Shown: piece by piece, positions 51,843 to 60,129 of the stretch
How positions within the stretch are numbered: position 1 is the stretch's first letter
Layout: the number at the start of each line of letters is the position of its first letter
DNA from: Pedobacter panaciterrae
GTDB lineage: Bacteria; Bacteroidota; Bacteroidia; Sphingobacteriales; Sphingobacteriaceae
DNA: 64,000 nt
Direction: 5' to 3'
Assembly: GCF_013204795.1 (NCBI RefSeq)
Contig: NZ_JABMKW010000017.1
Coordinates: 62,001 to 126,000, forward strand
Position numbers and translations under genes: made by a program
Notes under the pieces: generated by a model
What the model was told of the DNA's origin: nothing
The model's input: only the letters and a program-made list of their open reading frames with translations
The model's database searches: none

Positions 51843-51855
51843 TAAACAGTGTTCA
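51843..51855. promoter_or_regulatory. Second TetR-type operator upstream of the efflux operon
   Basis: TAAACAGTGTTCA differs from the perfect palindrome by one base and lies 22 bp before the ATG of the outer-membrane efflux gene. Repressor bound here would block transcription initiation or early elongation. Confidence 0.65.
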
Positions 51856-51876
51856 TTTTATAAACAACGATACGTC

Positions 51877-53229
51877 ATGAATAGAAAAACAGCCTTAAAA
51901 TCGTTAATACTATTAATCCTGGGGTGCTGGCTTCCCTTTAGTGTCTTCTCTCAAAGTCCTCTTCAGGGTTATATAGACGAGGCCCTCAAAAATAATCTTG
52001 GGATACAAAAACAAGATTTCGCTTTACAGCGAAGTCTTTACGCCCTAAAAGAAGCAAAGGGACTATTCCTTCCAGATGTAGAACTAAACACCTCCTACCT
52101 GACATCAGGAGGTGGACGCAAAATTGAAATCCCAATTGGCGACCTCCTAAATCCTGTGTACAGCACCTTAAACAGCTTAACAGGTTCGGGTAAATTCCCT
52201 CAGGTAGATAATGTGAGTCAGACTTTCAATCCGAACAATTATTACGATGCCAAAGTACATACCACCTTGCCTCTGTATAATGCGGAAATTATTTACAACA
52301 GCCGCATCAAAAAAGAACAGATCACTATGCAGCAGATAGAACTAAGGCTGTATAAACGCGAGCTGATAAAGCAGGTTAAACTTGCGTATTATGGATACGA
52401 ACAATCGCTGCAGGCCATAAAAATTTTTGAAAACGGGATTGCATTGGCAAAAGAAAACCTGCGGATAAATCAATCAATGGTTAAAAATGGAAAAGCGATA
52501 AGAACAGTGGTGGCCCGTTCAGAAAATGAGCTTACAGGGCTTGAAACTCAACTTGAAAATGCCAGAACTGAGTCTCTGAACGCTGCCGCGTATTTCAATT
52601 TTCTACTCAATAAGCCGCTCAACAGTACCATTGAAATTAGTGAAAACGAGAATACGATTGTTGGATCAGATTCATCTTCTCATTCCGGAAAAAGAGAAGA
52701 ACTTACCGCGCTGGAATCTTTAAATCAAATAAATACCCTCTCTGTAAAATTAACCAGGGTAGCAGTACTTCCAAAGCTATCCACATTTGTTGATGTAGGT
52801 GCTCAGGGTGATTTTTTAAAAGTAAACAAAGATGCGCCCTATTATCTTTTCGGAGTAACACTATCATGGCAAATATTTAATGGCAACAGAAATAAAAACA
52901 AAACTCAGCAGGCGCTTTTAGATTTAAAGTCCACCGAAACACAAACAGAACAGGCCTCGCAGCAACTGGAACTTGAGGTTATTACAGCTCAAAACAAACT
53001 GAACGCGGCGCTACAGGCTTTTAAAGCCTCAGTTAGCCAGTCGTCGTTATCTCTTCAATATTATAAAGACGAGCAACGTCTTTATAAAGAGGGTCAGGCG
53101 CTTTACCTGGAGTTATTGGATGCACAGACAAGATTGATAAATGATCAGCTAAAACAAAGTATTGCCTATCTGAATATGCTAACCAGAACAACCGAACTGG
53201 AAAGAGCAAAAGCAAGCTATATTCTTTAA
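51877..53229 (+). CDS. TolC-family outer-membrane efflux protein
   Basis: A 450-aa outer-membrane channel with a signal peptide (ending FSVFSQ) and the two OEP repeats of long alpha-helices separated by short beta segments (NPNNYYDAKVHTTLPLYNAE and LFGVTLSWQIFNGNRN). It supplies the exit duct of a tripartite RND pump. It is the first gene of the operon, followed by the adaptor 21 bp downstream. Confidence 0.9.
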   Translation: MNRKTALKSLILLILGCWLPFSVFSQSPLQGYIDEALKNNLGIQKQDFALQRSLYALKEAKGLFLPDVELNTSYLTSGGGRKIEIPIGDLLNPVYSTLNSLTGSGKFPQVDNVSQTFNPNNYYDAKVHTTLPLYNAEIIYNSRIKKEQITMQQIELRLYKRELIKQVKLAYYGYEQSLQAIKIFENGIALAKENLRINQSMVKNGKAIRTVVARSENELTGLETQLENARTESLNAAAYFNFLLNKPLNSTIEISENENTIVGSDSSSHSGKREELTALESLNQINTLSVKLTRVAVLPKLSTFVDVGAQGDFLKVNKDAPYYLFGVTLSWQIFNGNRNKNKTQQALLDLKSTETQTEQASQQLELEVITAQNKLNAALQAFKASVSQSSLSLQYYKDEQRLYKEGQALYLELLDAQTRLINDQLKQSIAYLNMLTRTTELERAKASYIL

Positions 53230-53250
53230 TCACCTTTAATTTAAAACAAA

Positions 53251-54285
53251 ATGAAACATATAAATACACTCCCGATCTTCATATTTCTTGGCATTGCCGT
53301 AATTGGTTGCAGTGAACCAAAACCGGCACAAAAAACCGATAACTCAATTCCGGTAAAGGTAATTTCCTCAAATGCCCTTAATGAAAATGAACCGGTGGAA
53401 ACTTCTGGTTTACTATCGTCAGAACAACAGAGTAATCTTTCTTTTAAAACCAGTGGAATCATAAACCGCATCCTTGTTAAGGAAGGTGATCATGTAAGCA
53501 ATGGGCAAGTACTTGCCTCGCTAAACATGACAGAGGTAAATGCTCAGCTTAACCAGGCCGAAGAGGGATTTAATAAAGCAAAGCGGGATGCCCAAAGGAC
53601 TGCCAATTTATTTAAGGACAGTGTTAGTACCAGGGAGCAATTGGAAAATACGCAAACGGCTTTGGCAATTGCCAAAAAAAGTTTGGACATAGCGCGGTTC
53701 AACGCTGTTCAATCGACCATAAGGGCAAATACAACTGGCGTTGTTCTTAAAAAACTCGCAAATGAAGGAGAACAGGTAGCCGGAGGAACCCCCATACTTT
53801 ACATAGGTGGCGTTTCAAATAAAGATTGGATAGTTAAATGTGGTATTACCGATAAAGACAGATCAAGAATTAACGGAAAGGAGAAAGTTGAGTTAAACTT
53901 TGATGTCTTTCCTCAAACATTAACAGGAGTAGTAAAGTCCCTTGCCCAGGGCAGTGATGAAAGTTCCGGTTTATATCAGGCCGAAATAAGGCTCAATCCT
54001 ACCGATGCCAAATTGATCTCAGGACTCTTTGCCAAAGTAAAGATCTATCCTTTTGGCAAAACAGACCTTTTGTCTGTTCCGGTAGATGCTTTAGTGGAAG
54101 GCAAAAACGACAGTGCTTACGTATTTACTTCTGTGAACAACAGAGCTGTAAAGAAAGCGGTGAAGGTTGCCTACTTAAAAGGCGACAAGGCATTTATCTC
54201 CTCTGGTTTATTAGCCACTGATCAGATAATAAGAGAAGGATCAGCCTATCTTACTAATGGTTCTTCAATTAAAATAATCAGATAG
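53251..54285 (+). CDS. RND efflux periplasmic adaptor (MFP), lipoprotein
   Basis: A 344-aa adaptor with the lipobox Cys in AVIGCSEPKP. The barrel-sandwich/lipoyl parts are split around a helical hairpin (GIINRILVKEGDHVSNGQ and VVLKKLANEGEQVAGGTPIL). A beta-barrel region and membrane-proximal domain follow. It links the inner-membrane pump to the TolC-type channel. It lies between the two and is 16 bp before the pump gene. Confidence 0.9.
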   Translation: MKHINTLPIFIFLGIAVIGCSEPKPAQKTDNSIPVKVISSNALNENEPVETSGLLSSEQQSNLSFKTSGIINRILVKEGDHVSNGQVLASLNMTEVNAQLNQAEEGFNKAKRDAQRTANLFKDSVSTREQLENTQTALAIAKKSLDIARFNAVQSTIRANTTGVVLKKLANEGEQVAGGTPILYIGGVSNKDWIVKCGITDKDRSRINGKEKVELNFDVFPQTLTGVVKSLAQGSDESSGLYQAEIRLNPTDAKLISGLFAKVKIYPFGKTDLLSVPVDALVEGKNDSAYVFTSVNNRAVKKAVKVAYLKGDKAFISSGLLATDQIIREGSAYLTNGSSIKIIR

Positions 54286-54301
54286 CCTAAATTATTTCAA
54301 A

Positions 54302-57300
54302 ATGAAATTACCTGAATTTGCAGTAAAAAATTATCAGTTCACACTGATTGTTTTCGTGGCGGTGCTAGCTCTGGGAATATATTCCTTGTTCACCATGCCA
54401 AGAAGTGAAGATCCTGAAACCCATCCTCCGCAATTTACGGTAGTTGTAGTATATCCGGGAACTAATCCTAAGGATATGGAGCAACTGGTTGTTGACCCAA
54501 TGGAAAAAAAGATCCACGAACTTGACGATATAAAACACATAACCACAGATATAAGCGATGGTCTTGCAGTTATGCAAATAATATATAAATATAGCTCTAA
54601 CCCCGATGATAAGTATCAGGAGGTGGTGAGAGAAATTAACAGCTTAAGAAGTGAGCTACCTTCTGATATAGCAGATATACGGATCAACAAACAGATTCCA
54701 TCGGATGTTAGTGTGTATCAGTTTGCTTTAGTGAGTGAAAACACCTCCAATGCCACGCTTAAAAAATATTCAAAAGAGCTAAAGGAACGACTCGAAAAAA
54801 TACAGGCATTAAAAAGAGTTACCTACGCCGGCGTTCCTGAACATCAGGTAAATGTAAGGCTTAACATTCAAAAAATAGCTCAGGAAAAACTTACCCAGAA
54901 TAATGTTATTGCTGCATTACAAAGTGAGAATGTTAACATTCCAGGTGGTAACATCAGTATGGGAAACAGAAAGCTTAATATTAAAACCAGCGGTAATTTT
55001 TCGAGCATAGATGAGGTTAAGAATACGGTAATCTTTAGTGCCCAGGGAAAAGTAGTTTACCTGAAAGACATAGCCGATGTTTCATTAGGCTATGAAGATG
55101 AAACACATATTACCCGCTTGAACGGCTACAGAAGCAGTTTTATAAATGCCAGCTTAAAAGATGGAGAGAACATTATATCTGTGCAGGAAAAAGTTGTCCC
55201 CTTATTAGCAGCATTTAAAAAGGATTTACCACCGGGTATTGACCTTGTAAAGGTTTTTGATCAGGCTAAAAGCGTAGATGTAAGGCTTTCGCATTTTACC
55301 AGAGATTTTGGTATCGCAATTTTATTGGTGTTGGTTACCTTACTGCCTCTGGGTACAAGGGCATCGGTTGTTGTGATGATCTCGATCCCGTTATCTCTTG
55401 CCATCGGGCTTACCCTGATGAATGCATTGGGTTATAACATCAATCAGCTAAGCATTGTAGGTATGATTGTAGCGCTGGGTATTCTGGTTGATGATAGTAT
55501 TGTAGTGGTTGAAAATATTGAACGGTATCTGCGTATGGGCTACAGCAGAATAGAGGCTTCTATAAAGGCTACTTCTCAAATCGGCATTGCCGTTGTTGGC
55601 TGTACCATACTGCTTATATTTGCCTTTTTACCAATCGTTTTCTTACCCGAAGGAGCCGGGGATTTTATTAGAAGTTTACCGCTTTCTGTAATCACTACAA
55701 TTTTTGCTTCTATGTTGGTATCGCTAACAGTAGTCCCTTTTTTAGCAAGCATCATTTTGAAACCGCACATGAGTGAGGAGGGAAATTTTCTGCTCAGGGC
55801 AATGAAAAAAGGAATTCATACAACTTATGGAGCGGTACTTAACAAAGCGCTGAAGAGACCATTAGTTACACTTATCATTATCGGAGGGATCTTTATTGCC
55901 TCACTTGGATTAGTTCCGGTTATAGGAAGCAGCCTGTTTCCAAAATCTGAGAAACCTATGTTTCTGGTGGATATAGAAACCCCGGAGGGAACCAATATAA
56001 ATACCACAAATAAAGTAACAAGGTATGTGGAATCTGTATTGAAAAAAGTACCTGAAATAAGTTCATTTTCCAGTAATGTTGGTAAAGGAAATCCAAGAAT
56101 CTATTACAATGTGATCCCACATAATGAAAGCGAAAATTATGCACAGATCTTTGTCCAGGTAGAGGGACTGGAAACCCGCGAAAAAGTTGCGGTAATTGAA
56201 AGGGTAAGAAAAGAGCTGAATGGTTACCCTGGTGCAAACATTAAGGTTAAAGATTTTGAACAGGGACCACCAGTTGATGCCCCCCTTGCCTACCGCATTT
56301 ATGCCGATGATCTTAACGGCCTGCGCAAAACAGCATTCGATATTGCCTCGCTGATCAGTAAAGTAGATGGCACTATTTACGTAAACAATCCTTTACTGGT
56401 AAAACCTACAGACCTTAAGGTTACAATAAATAAAGAAAAGGCGGCTTTGCTGGGTGTTGCTTCTGCGGATATTGACCGTACAGTTCGATTGGGATCTGCC
56501 GGACTGAATGTAGCAACGTACAGGGAAGACTCGGGAAAAGCAGACAATTATAATGTGAATGTTTCTATTCCAAGAAATAACGATATTCAGGATATCAGTA
56601 TGTTCGACAGGCTATATGTTCCGTCTTCCTCTGGGGTAAATATCCCTCTGAAAAACGTGGCATCTATTGGTTTCGAGAGTTCGCCAAACCAGATCAGACA
56701 TTATGATAAAGACAGATATGTAACCATTTCTGCATTTGTAAAACCAGGCTATAACGTGCAGCGCCTGGATGAGGAGATCACTGAAAAACTGAACAAATTT
56801 AAATTCCCTGAAGGCTTCTCTTTTAAAGTTGCAGGCGAGAAAGAGAGTAAAGAAGAAAGCTTTGGTAATCTTGGTCTTATCCTTATTGTTACTGTTTTTG
56901 GTTTTCTGGGGGTGTTGATACTTGAGTTCAAAACCTTTAAAAGTATACTGATTGTATTGTCGGTTATTCCACTTGGAATAGTTGGAGGATTGATCATGCT
57001 GTTCTTTGCAGGTGAAACGCTTTCCTTTACAGCCACAATAGGTTTTATTGCATTAGTAGGTATAGAAGTGAAAAACTCTCTGTTGGTTGTAGATTTTACA
57101 AATCAATTAAGGGCGCAGGGAAAAAGCATTGAGGAAGCGATTATTGAAGCCGGGGAAATTAGATTTGTACCCATACTTTTGACCTCGTTAACAGCCATTG
57201 GCGGATTGCTGCCACTTGTAATTGAATATAGTGAATTGTATTCTCCACTTGCTTTGGTGCTTATTGGTGGTTTAATTAGCTCGACATTATTATCAAGACT

Positions 57301-57361
57301 AGTAACACCGGTGATGTATAAACTTTTACCACCAAAAATTGCAGTTGACCAAACAATATAA
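54302..57361 (+). CDS. RND efflux pump, inner-membrane transporter
   Basis: A 1019-aa AcrB/MdtC-type pump with 12 membrane helices and two large periplasmic loops. The proton-relay Asp pair is in GILVDDSIVVVENIE (TM4), and the TM10 Lys is in GIEVKNSLLVVDF, so it should be functional. It exports hydrophobic compounds or drugs with the preceding adaptor and TolC-like protein. The substrate is unknown. A perfect terminator follows 9 bp after its stop. Confidence 0.93.
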   Translation: MKLPEFAVKNYQFTLIVFVAVLALGIYSLFTMPRSEDPETHPPQFTVVVVYPGTNPKDMEQLVVDPMEKKIHELDDIKHITTDISDGLAVMQIIYKYSSNPDDKYQEVVREINSLRSELPSDIADIRINKQIPSDVSVYQFALVSENTSNATLKKYSKELKERLEKIQALKRVTYAGVPEHQVNVRLNIQKIAQEKLTQNNVIAALQSENVNIPGGNISMGNRKLNIKTSGNFSSIDEVKNTVIFSAQGKVVYLKDIADVSLGYEDETHITRLNGYRSSFINASLKDGENIISVQEKVVPLLAAFKKDLPPGIDLVKVFDQAKSVDVRLSHFTRDFGIAILLVLVTLLPLGTRASVVVMISIPLSLAIGLTLMNALGYNINQLSIVGMIVALGILVDDSIVVVENIERYLRMGYSRIEASIKATSQIGIAVVGCTILLIFAFLPIVFLPEGAGDFIRSLPLSVITTIFASMLVSLTVVPFLASIILKPHMSEEGNFLLRAMKKGIHTTYGAVLNKALKRPLVTLIIIGGIFIASLGLVPVIGSSLFPKSEKPMFLVDIETPEGTNINTTNKVTRYVESVLKKVPEISSFSSNVGKGNPRIYYNVIPHNESENYAQIFVQVEGLETREKVAVIERVRKELNGYPGANIKVKDFEQGPPVDAPLAYRIYADDLNGLRKTAFDIASLISKVDGTIYVNNPLLVKPTDLKVTINKEKAALLGVASADIDRTVRLGSAGLNVATYREDSGKADNYNVNVSIPRNNDIQDISMFDRLYVPSSSGVNIPLKNVASIGFESSPNQIRHYDKDRYVTISAFVKPGYNVQRLDEEITEKLNKFKFPEGFSFKVAGEKESKEESFGNLGLILIVTVFGFLGVLILEFKTFKSILIVLSVIPLGIVGGLIMLFFAGETLSFTATIGFIALVGIEVKNSLLVVDFTNQLRAQGKSIEEAIIEAGEIRFVPILLTSLTAIGGLLPLVIEYSELYSPLALVLIGGLISSTLLSRLVTPVMYKLLPPKIAVDQTI

Positions 57362-57369
57362 GAAACAGT

Positions 57370-57415
57370 AAACCCTTAAAAAAATACCCATTAATGGGTA
57401 TTTTTTTAAGGGTTT
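57370..57415 (+). terminator. Intrinsic terminator of the efflux operon
   Basis: A perfect 46-bp palindrome with arms AAACCCTTAAAAAAATACCC and onward; on the plus strand the right arm contains a seven-T run. It begins 8 bp after the pump stop and should end transcription of the efflux operon. Confidence 0.85.
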
Positions 57416-57462
57416 TATAGGGTTTAATTTGTGGCGGATAATCTTCACAAATTAACTTTATT

Positions 57463-58134
57463 ATGAAATTAAAATCTTTATTAACAGCCTCACTGTTTTT
57501 AATTGCACCTTTTGCAATTAAAGCTCAAACCGTCCAAATCTCAGCTTCAGAAGCTGATGCAAAAATTGTTGTAGACGGACAAATTTTAGGTACAGGTAAT
57601 GCAAAGATCAAAGTCCCAAAAAACTCTTGCGTAAATGTAAAAGTTCAGAAAGCCGGGTTCTTAAAGTATGAGCAAACTTTCTGCAATAAGAAGGGAATGG
57701 CCGAGCCACCAAAGAAGCAGTTTTTTGACATGAAGAAGGATGATGCCGAGGAAGCTTCAATAAAAACGGACCAGGCCAACATCGATTTCTCTATTGAAAT
57801 CAATAAAAAACAAGATGTGGCAGAGGTGTGGAAACGCGCAAATCAAATTGTGACTGATTACTTTGATGCAATTGAAGTTGCCGACAAAGAAACATCTTAT
57901 TTAAGAACTTCATGGAGCATTCAAAGTTTCCAGCAAAACACTATCAGAACGCGTTTAATTATTAAGCTATCTAAAAGCGAACCGCTTACTTATAAGGTTA
58001 AACTTGTAAGTGAATTTTCTGGTGCTCCTTTAACAAGCGTAAAAGCCGATGAACAGTTTCATGATTGGGATCGGGTATTGAGAAAATACCAAAATGTTAT
58101 TTCTGACTTCACCACACGTTTAGGAAACCAGTAG
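57463..58134 (+). CDS. Secreted PEGA-domain protein
   Basis: A 223-aa protein with a Sec signal (1-21, ending IKAQ). A PEGA-like domain follows (about 25-75, DAKIVVDGQILGTGNAKIKV), the surface-layer-type fold often used to bind envelope components. The second half is a mixed alpha/beta region (about 100-220) with two conserved-looking Trp residues that I do not recognise. It stands alone, after the efflux terminator and convergent to a permease. Confidence 0.75.
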   Translation: MKLKSLLTASLFLIAPFAIKAQTVQISASEADAKIVVDGQILGTGNAKIKVPKNSCVNVKVQKAGFLKYEQTFCNKKGMAEPPKKQFFDMKKDDAEEASIKTDQANIDFSIEINKKQDVAEVWKRANQIVTDYFDAIEVADKETSYLRTSWSIQSFQQNTIRTRLIIKLSKSEPLTYKVKLVSEFSGAPLTSVKADEQFHDWDRVLRKYQNVISDFTTRLGNQ

Positions 58135-58166
58135 TTTAATACGCTCGGTAACGCTATCGTTTGCCT

Positions 58167-58200
58167 CGTCATCTCCTTTGGTTAATCAAAGGAGATGACG
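58167..58200. repeat. 34-bp palindrome (dispersed repeat, copy D)
   Basis: It is identical to copy A (16307-16340) apart from one base near the centre (GTTAATC instead of GTTAACC). It lies between convergent genes, where it could also end both transcripts. Confidence 0.85.
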
Positions 58201-58212
58201 ATTACCTTTTTA

Positions 58213-59664
58213 TTACTCGGTTGCTTCAACTTTTTTAGTCAGATAATAAACTGGTATCCCTATCAGCATAATTAACACACCCCATCCGCAAGTGTCTGTC
58301 TTGTAGATTAAAAGTGCAACACTAAGTGCTGATGCTACTATGATGTATAACATTGGCAGAACCGGATAACCAAAAGCCCGGTATGGACGCTCTGCATCAG
58401 GCATTTTTCTTCTTAAAATGAATATCCCATAGATAGTAAGGATATAGAATATCAAAACAATAATCACTACAAAATCCAGAAGAGCACCATATCTACCCGT
58501 TAAACACAACGCAGAAGCCCATGCTCCTTGTACCCATAAAGCCCAGCCCGGTACATCTGCTTTATTTAAAGTGGCCGCCTTTTTAAAGAACAACCCATCC
58601 TTTGCCATTGTGTAGTATACCCTGGCCCCCGCCATAATCAAACCATTATTACAGGCAAACGTAGAGATCATAATCATTACAGCAATAATTATGGTACCCG
58701 CTTGTCCAAAAATATACTGTGCCGCAACTACTGCTACCCTATCAGATTTTGCAGTGGTAATCTGGTCGAGAGGCAATACTGCAACATACATCAGATTAGC
58801 AAGAATATAAATTATGCTTACAATTAGCGTTCCCAGGAACAAGCTTAGACCAACATTGCGCTGAGGATTTTTAATCTCTCCGGCAATGAAGGTAACCCCT
58901 GCCCATGCATCACTTGAAAACAATGAACCAACCATTGCTGCCGAAATTCCCGATAGTAATAAGCTTCCACTAATAGGCGCCCAGGTCATTGTTTCTAAAC
59001 TAAAAGAACGTGTTTCCCAGGCATTGGCCCAGTTTGCATCCCAGACCTCAGCTTTCGCTGCAAGGGTAAATCCGAAAATGATTAAACCAAAAAGTGATAG
59101 GATTTTTATAATCGTTAAAACAGTTTGCAGAATTTTACTATCCTTAACACCACGGCTATTTACAAAGGTCAGAAAAACGATGGTGACAATAGAAACCAAC
59201 TGAGCCGCGCTGATTGCGTAATGCTCCGGAATACCTTTGTCGCTAACTCCTGTTTGAATTTGCCATAGGATATTATTTTCACTAAAAGGTTCATAAAGGT
59301 AGGCGGCAAACTTAGAAAACGCGACCCCTACGGCCGCAATAGTCCCTGTTTGTATTACGGCAAACAGACTCCAGCCATATAAAAATGCAATCAGTTTATT
59401 ATAAGCCTCTTTTAAATAAACGTATTGTCCTCCTGCTTTTGGGAACATTGCGCTCAACTCACCGTAACTAACTGCGGCAATAATGGTAATTATTGCGGTA
59501 ACCACCCAAATGAGAATAAGCCAACCGGCAGAACCGACTTGTCGGGCTATATCAGCACTTACAATGAATATCCCCGACCCAATCATTGAGCCGACTACGA
59601 GCATGGTACCATCTAACAGTCCTAGTTCTCTTTTAAAAGAACCGTCTTGATTTTCTTTATCCAT
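58213..59664 (-). CDS. APC-family amino-acid permease
   Basis: A 483-aa 12-helix amino-acid transporter that starts MDKENQDG at 59664; an upstream in-frame start would add 13 unlikely residues. Typical APC motifs are LLDGTMLVVGSMIGSGIFIV in the first helix and ELSAMFPKAGGQYVYLKEAY. The closest class is the LAT/cationic or neutral amino-acid branch, and the exact substrate cannot be read from sequence. It is alone on the minus strand, convergent to the PEGA gene. Confidence 0.85.
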   Translation of the reverse strand: MDKENQDGSFKRELGLLDGTMLVVGSMIGSGIFIVSADIARQVGSAGWLILIWVVTAIITIIAAVSYGELSAMFPKAGGQYVYLKEAYNKLIAFLYGWSLFAVIQTGTIAAVGVAFSKFAAYLYEPFSENNILWQIQTGVSDKGIPEHYAISAAQLVSIVTIVFLTFVNSRGVKDSKILQTVLTIIKILSLFGLIIFGFTLAAKAEVWDANWANAWETRSFSLETMTWAPISGSLLLSGISAAMVGSLFSSDAWAGVTFIAGEIKNPQRNVGLSLFLGTLIVSIIYILANLMYVAVLPLDQITTAKSDRVAVVAAQYIFGQAGTIIIAVMIMISTFACNNGLIMAGARVYYTMAKDGLFFKKAATLNKADVPGWALWVQGAWASALCLTGRYGALLDFVVIIVLIFYILTIYGIFILRRKMPDAERPYRAFGYPVLPMLYIIVASALSVALLIYKTDTCGWGVLIMLIGIPVYYLTKKVEATE

Positions 59665-59762
59665 ATGGTTTGTTTGGTTGGTTTTAGCATAAATCCAATA
59701 CAAGAGCTTTATAAGTTATGTATCAACTGCCCTGCTAATATATTAAAAATACAGAACGTTCG

Positions 59763-59824
59763 TACATTCTTCACACCTCGTTCACACCAAACCCACAAAC
59801 AGGTACTTTTTTGTGAAGAATGTA
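59763..59824. repeat. 13-nt inverted repeat in the permease/hppA spacer
   Basis: TACATTCTTCACA (59763-59775) and TGTGAAGAATGTA (59812-59824) are exact complements around a 36-nt gap. It may be a regulatory site between the divergent permease and pyrophosphatase genes. Confidence 0.5.
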
Positions 59825-59987
59825 TGTAGAATGTGCGAATTATGTGAGGACTTCGTCTTTCTGACTAATAAACCCGATTAAAAGCAACCAATGGCATAAA
59901 TTCCCGGTTCATAAAAAAGGTTAGTAATCAATTCATTAAAAATTTGGTAATTTCAGAAACACGCTTATTTTTGTAAAGCCCGGTCTT

Positions 59988-60079
59988 GCCAATTAAATGA
60001 CTTAAGTGCTTTAAGGTAATGGCGAAAAAGGGCAGTCTGCCAGCTACAAACAATTGGCTTTGGCCTTTTTTGGAGGCAG
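59988..60079 (+). promoter_or_regulatory. Possible structured 5' leader of hppA
   Basis: A GCCA...TGGC stem (59988-60023) encloses CTTAA/TTAAG. It is followed by CTGCC (60037-60041), which can pair either with an adjacent GGCA or with GGCAG at 60075-60079 around a six-T run. Alternative pairing near a T-run is attenuator-like. It matches no riboswitch I can name. Confidence 0.3.
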
Positions 60080-60129
60080 CTAAAGTCGACAACTAACAAC
60101 CAAAAATAAACTAAACAAGAGATCAAAGT

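Larger units (their letters stand above)
59665..60129. other. Divergent spacer with structured leader before the pyrophosphatase
   Basis: This 465-bp stretch has no gene. It contains a 13-nt inverted repeat (59763-59775 and 59812-59824), the permease promoter region, and a possible structured leader (59988-60079) before hppA. Confidence 0.5.
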
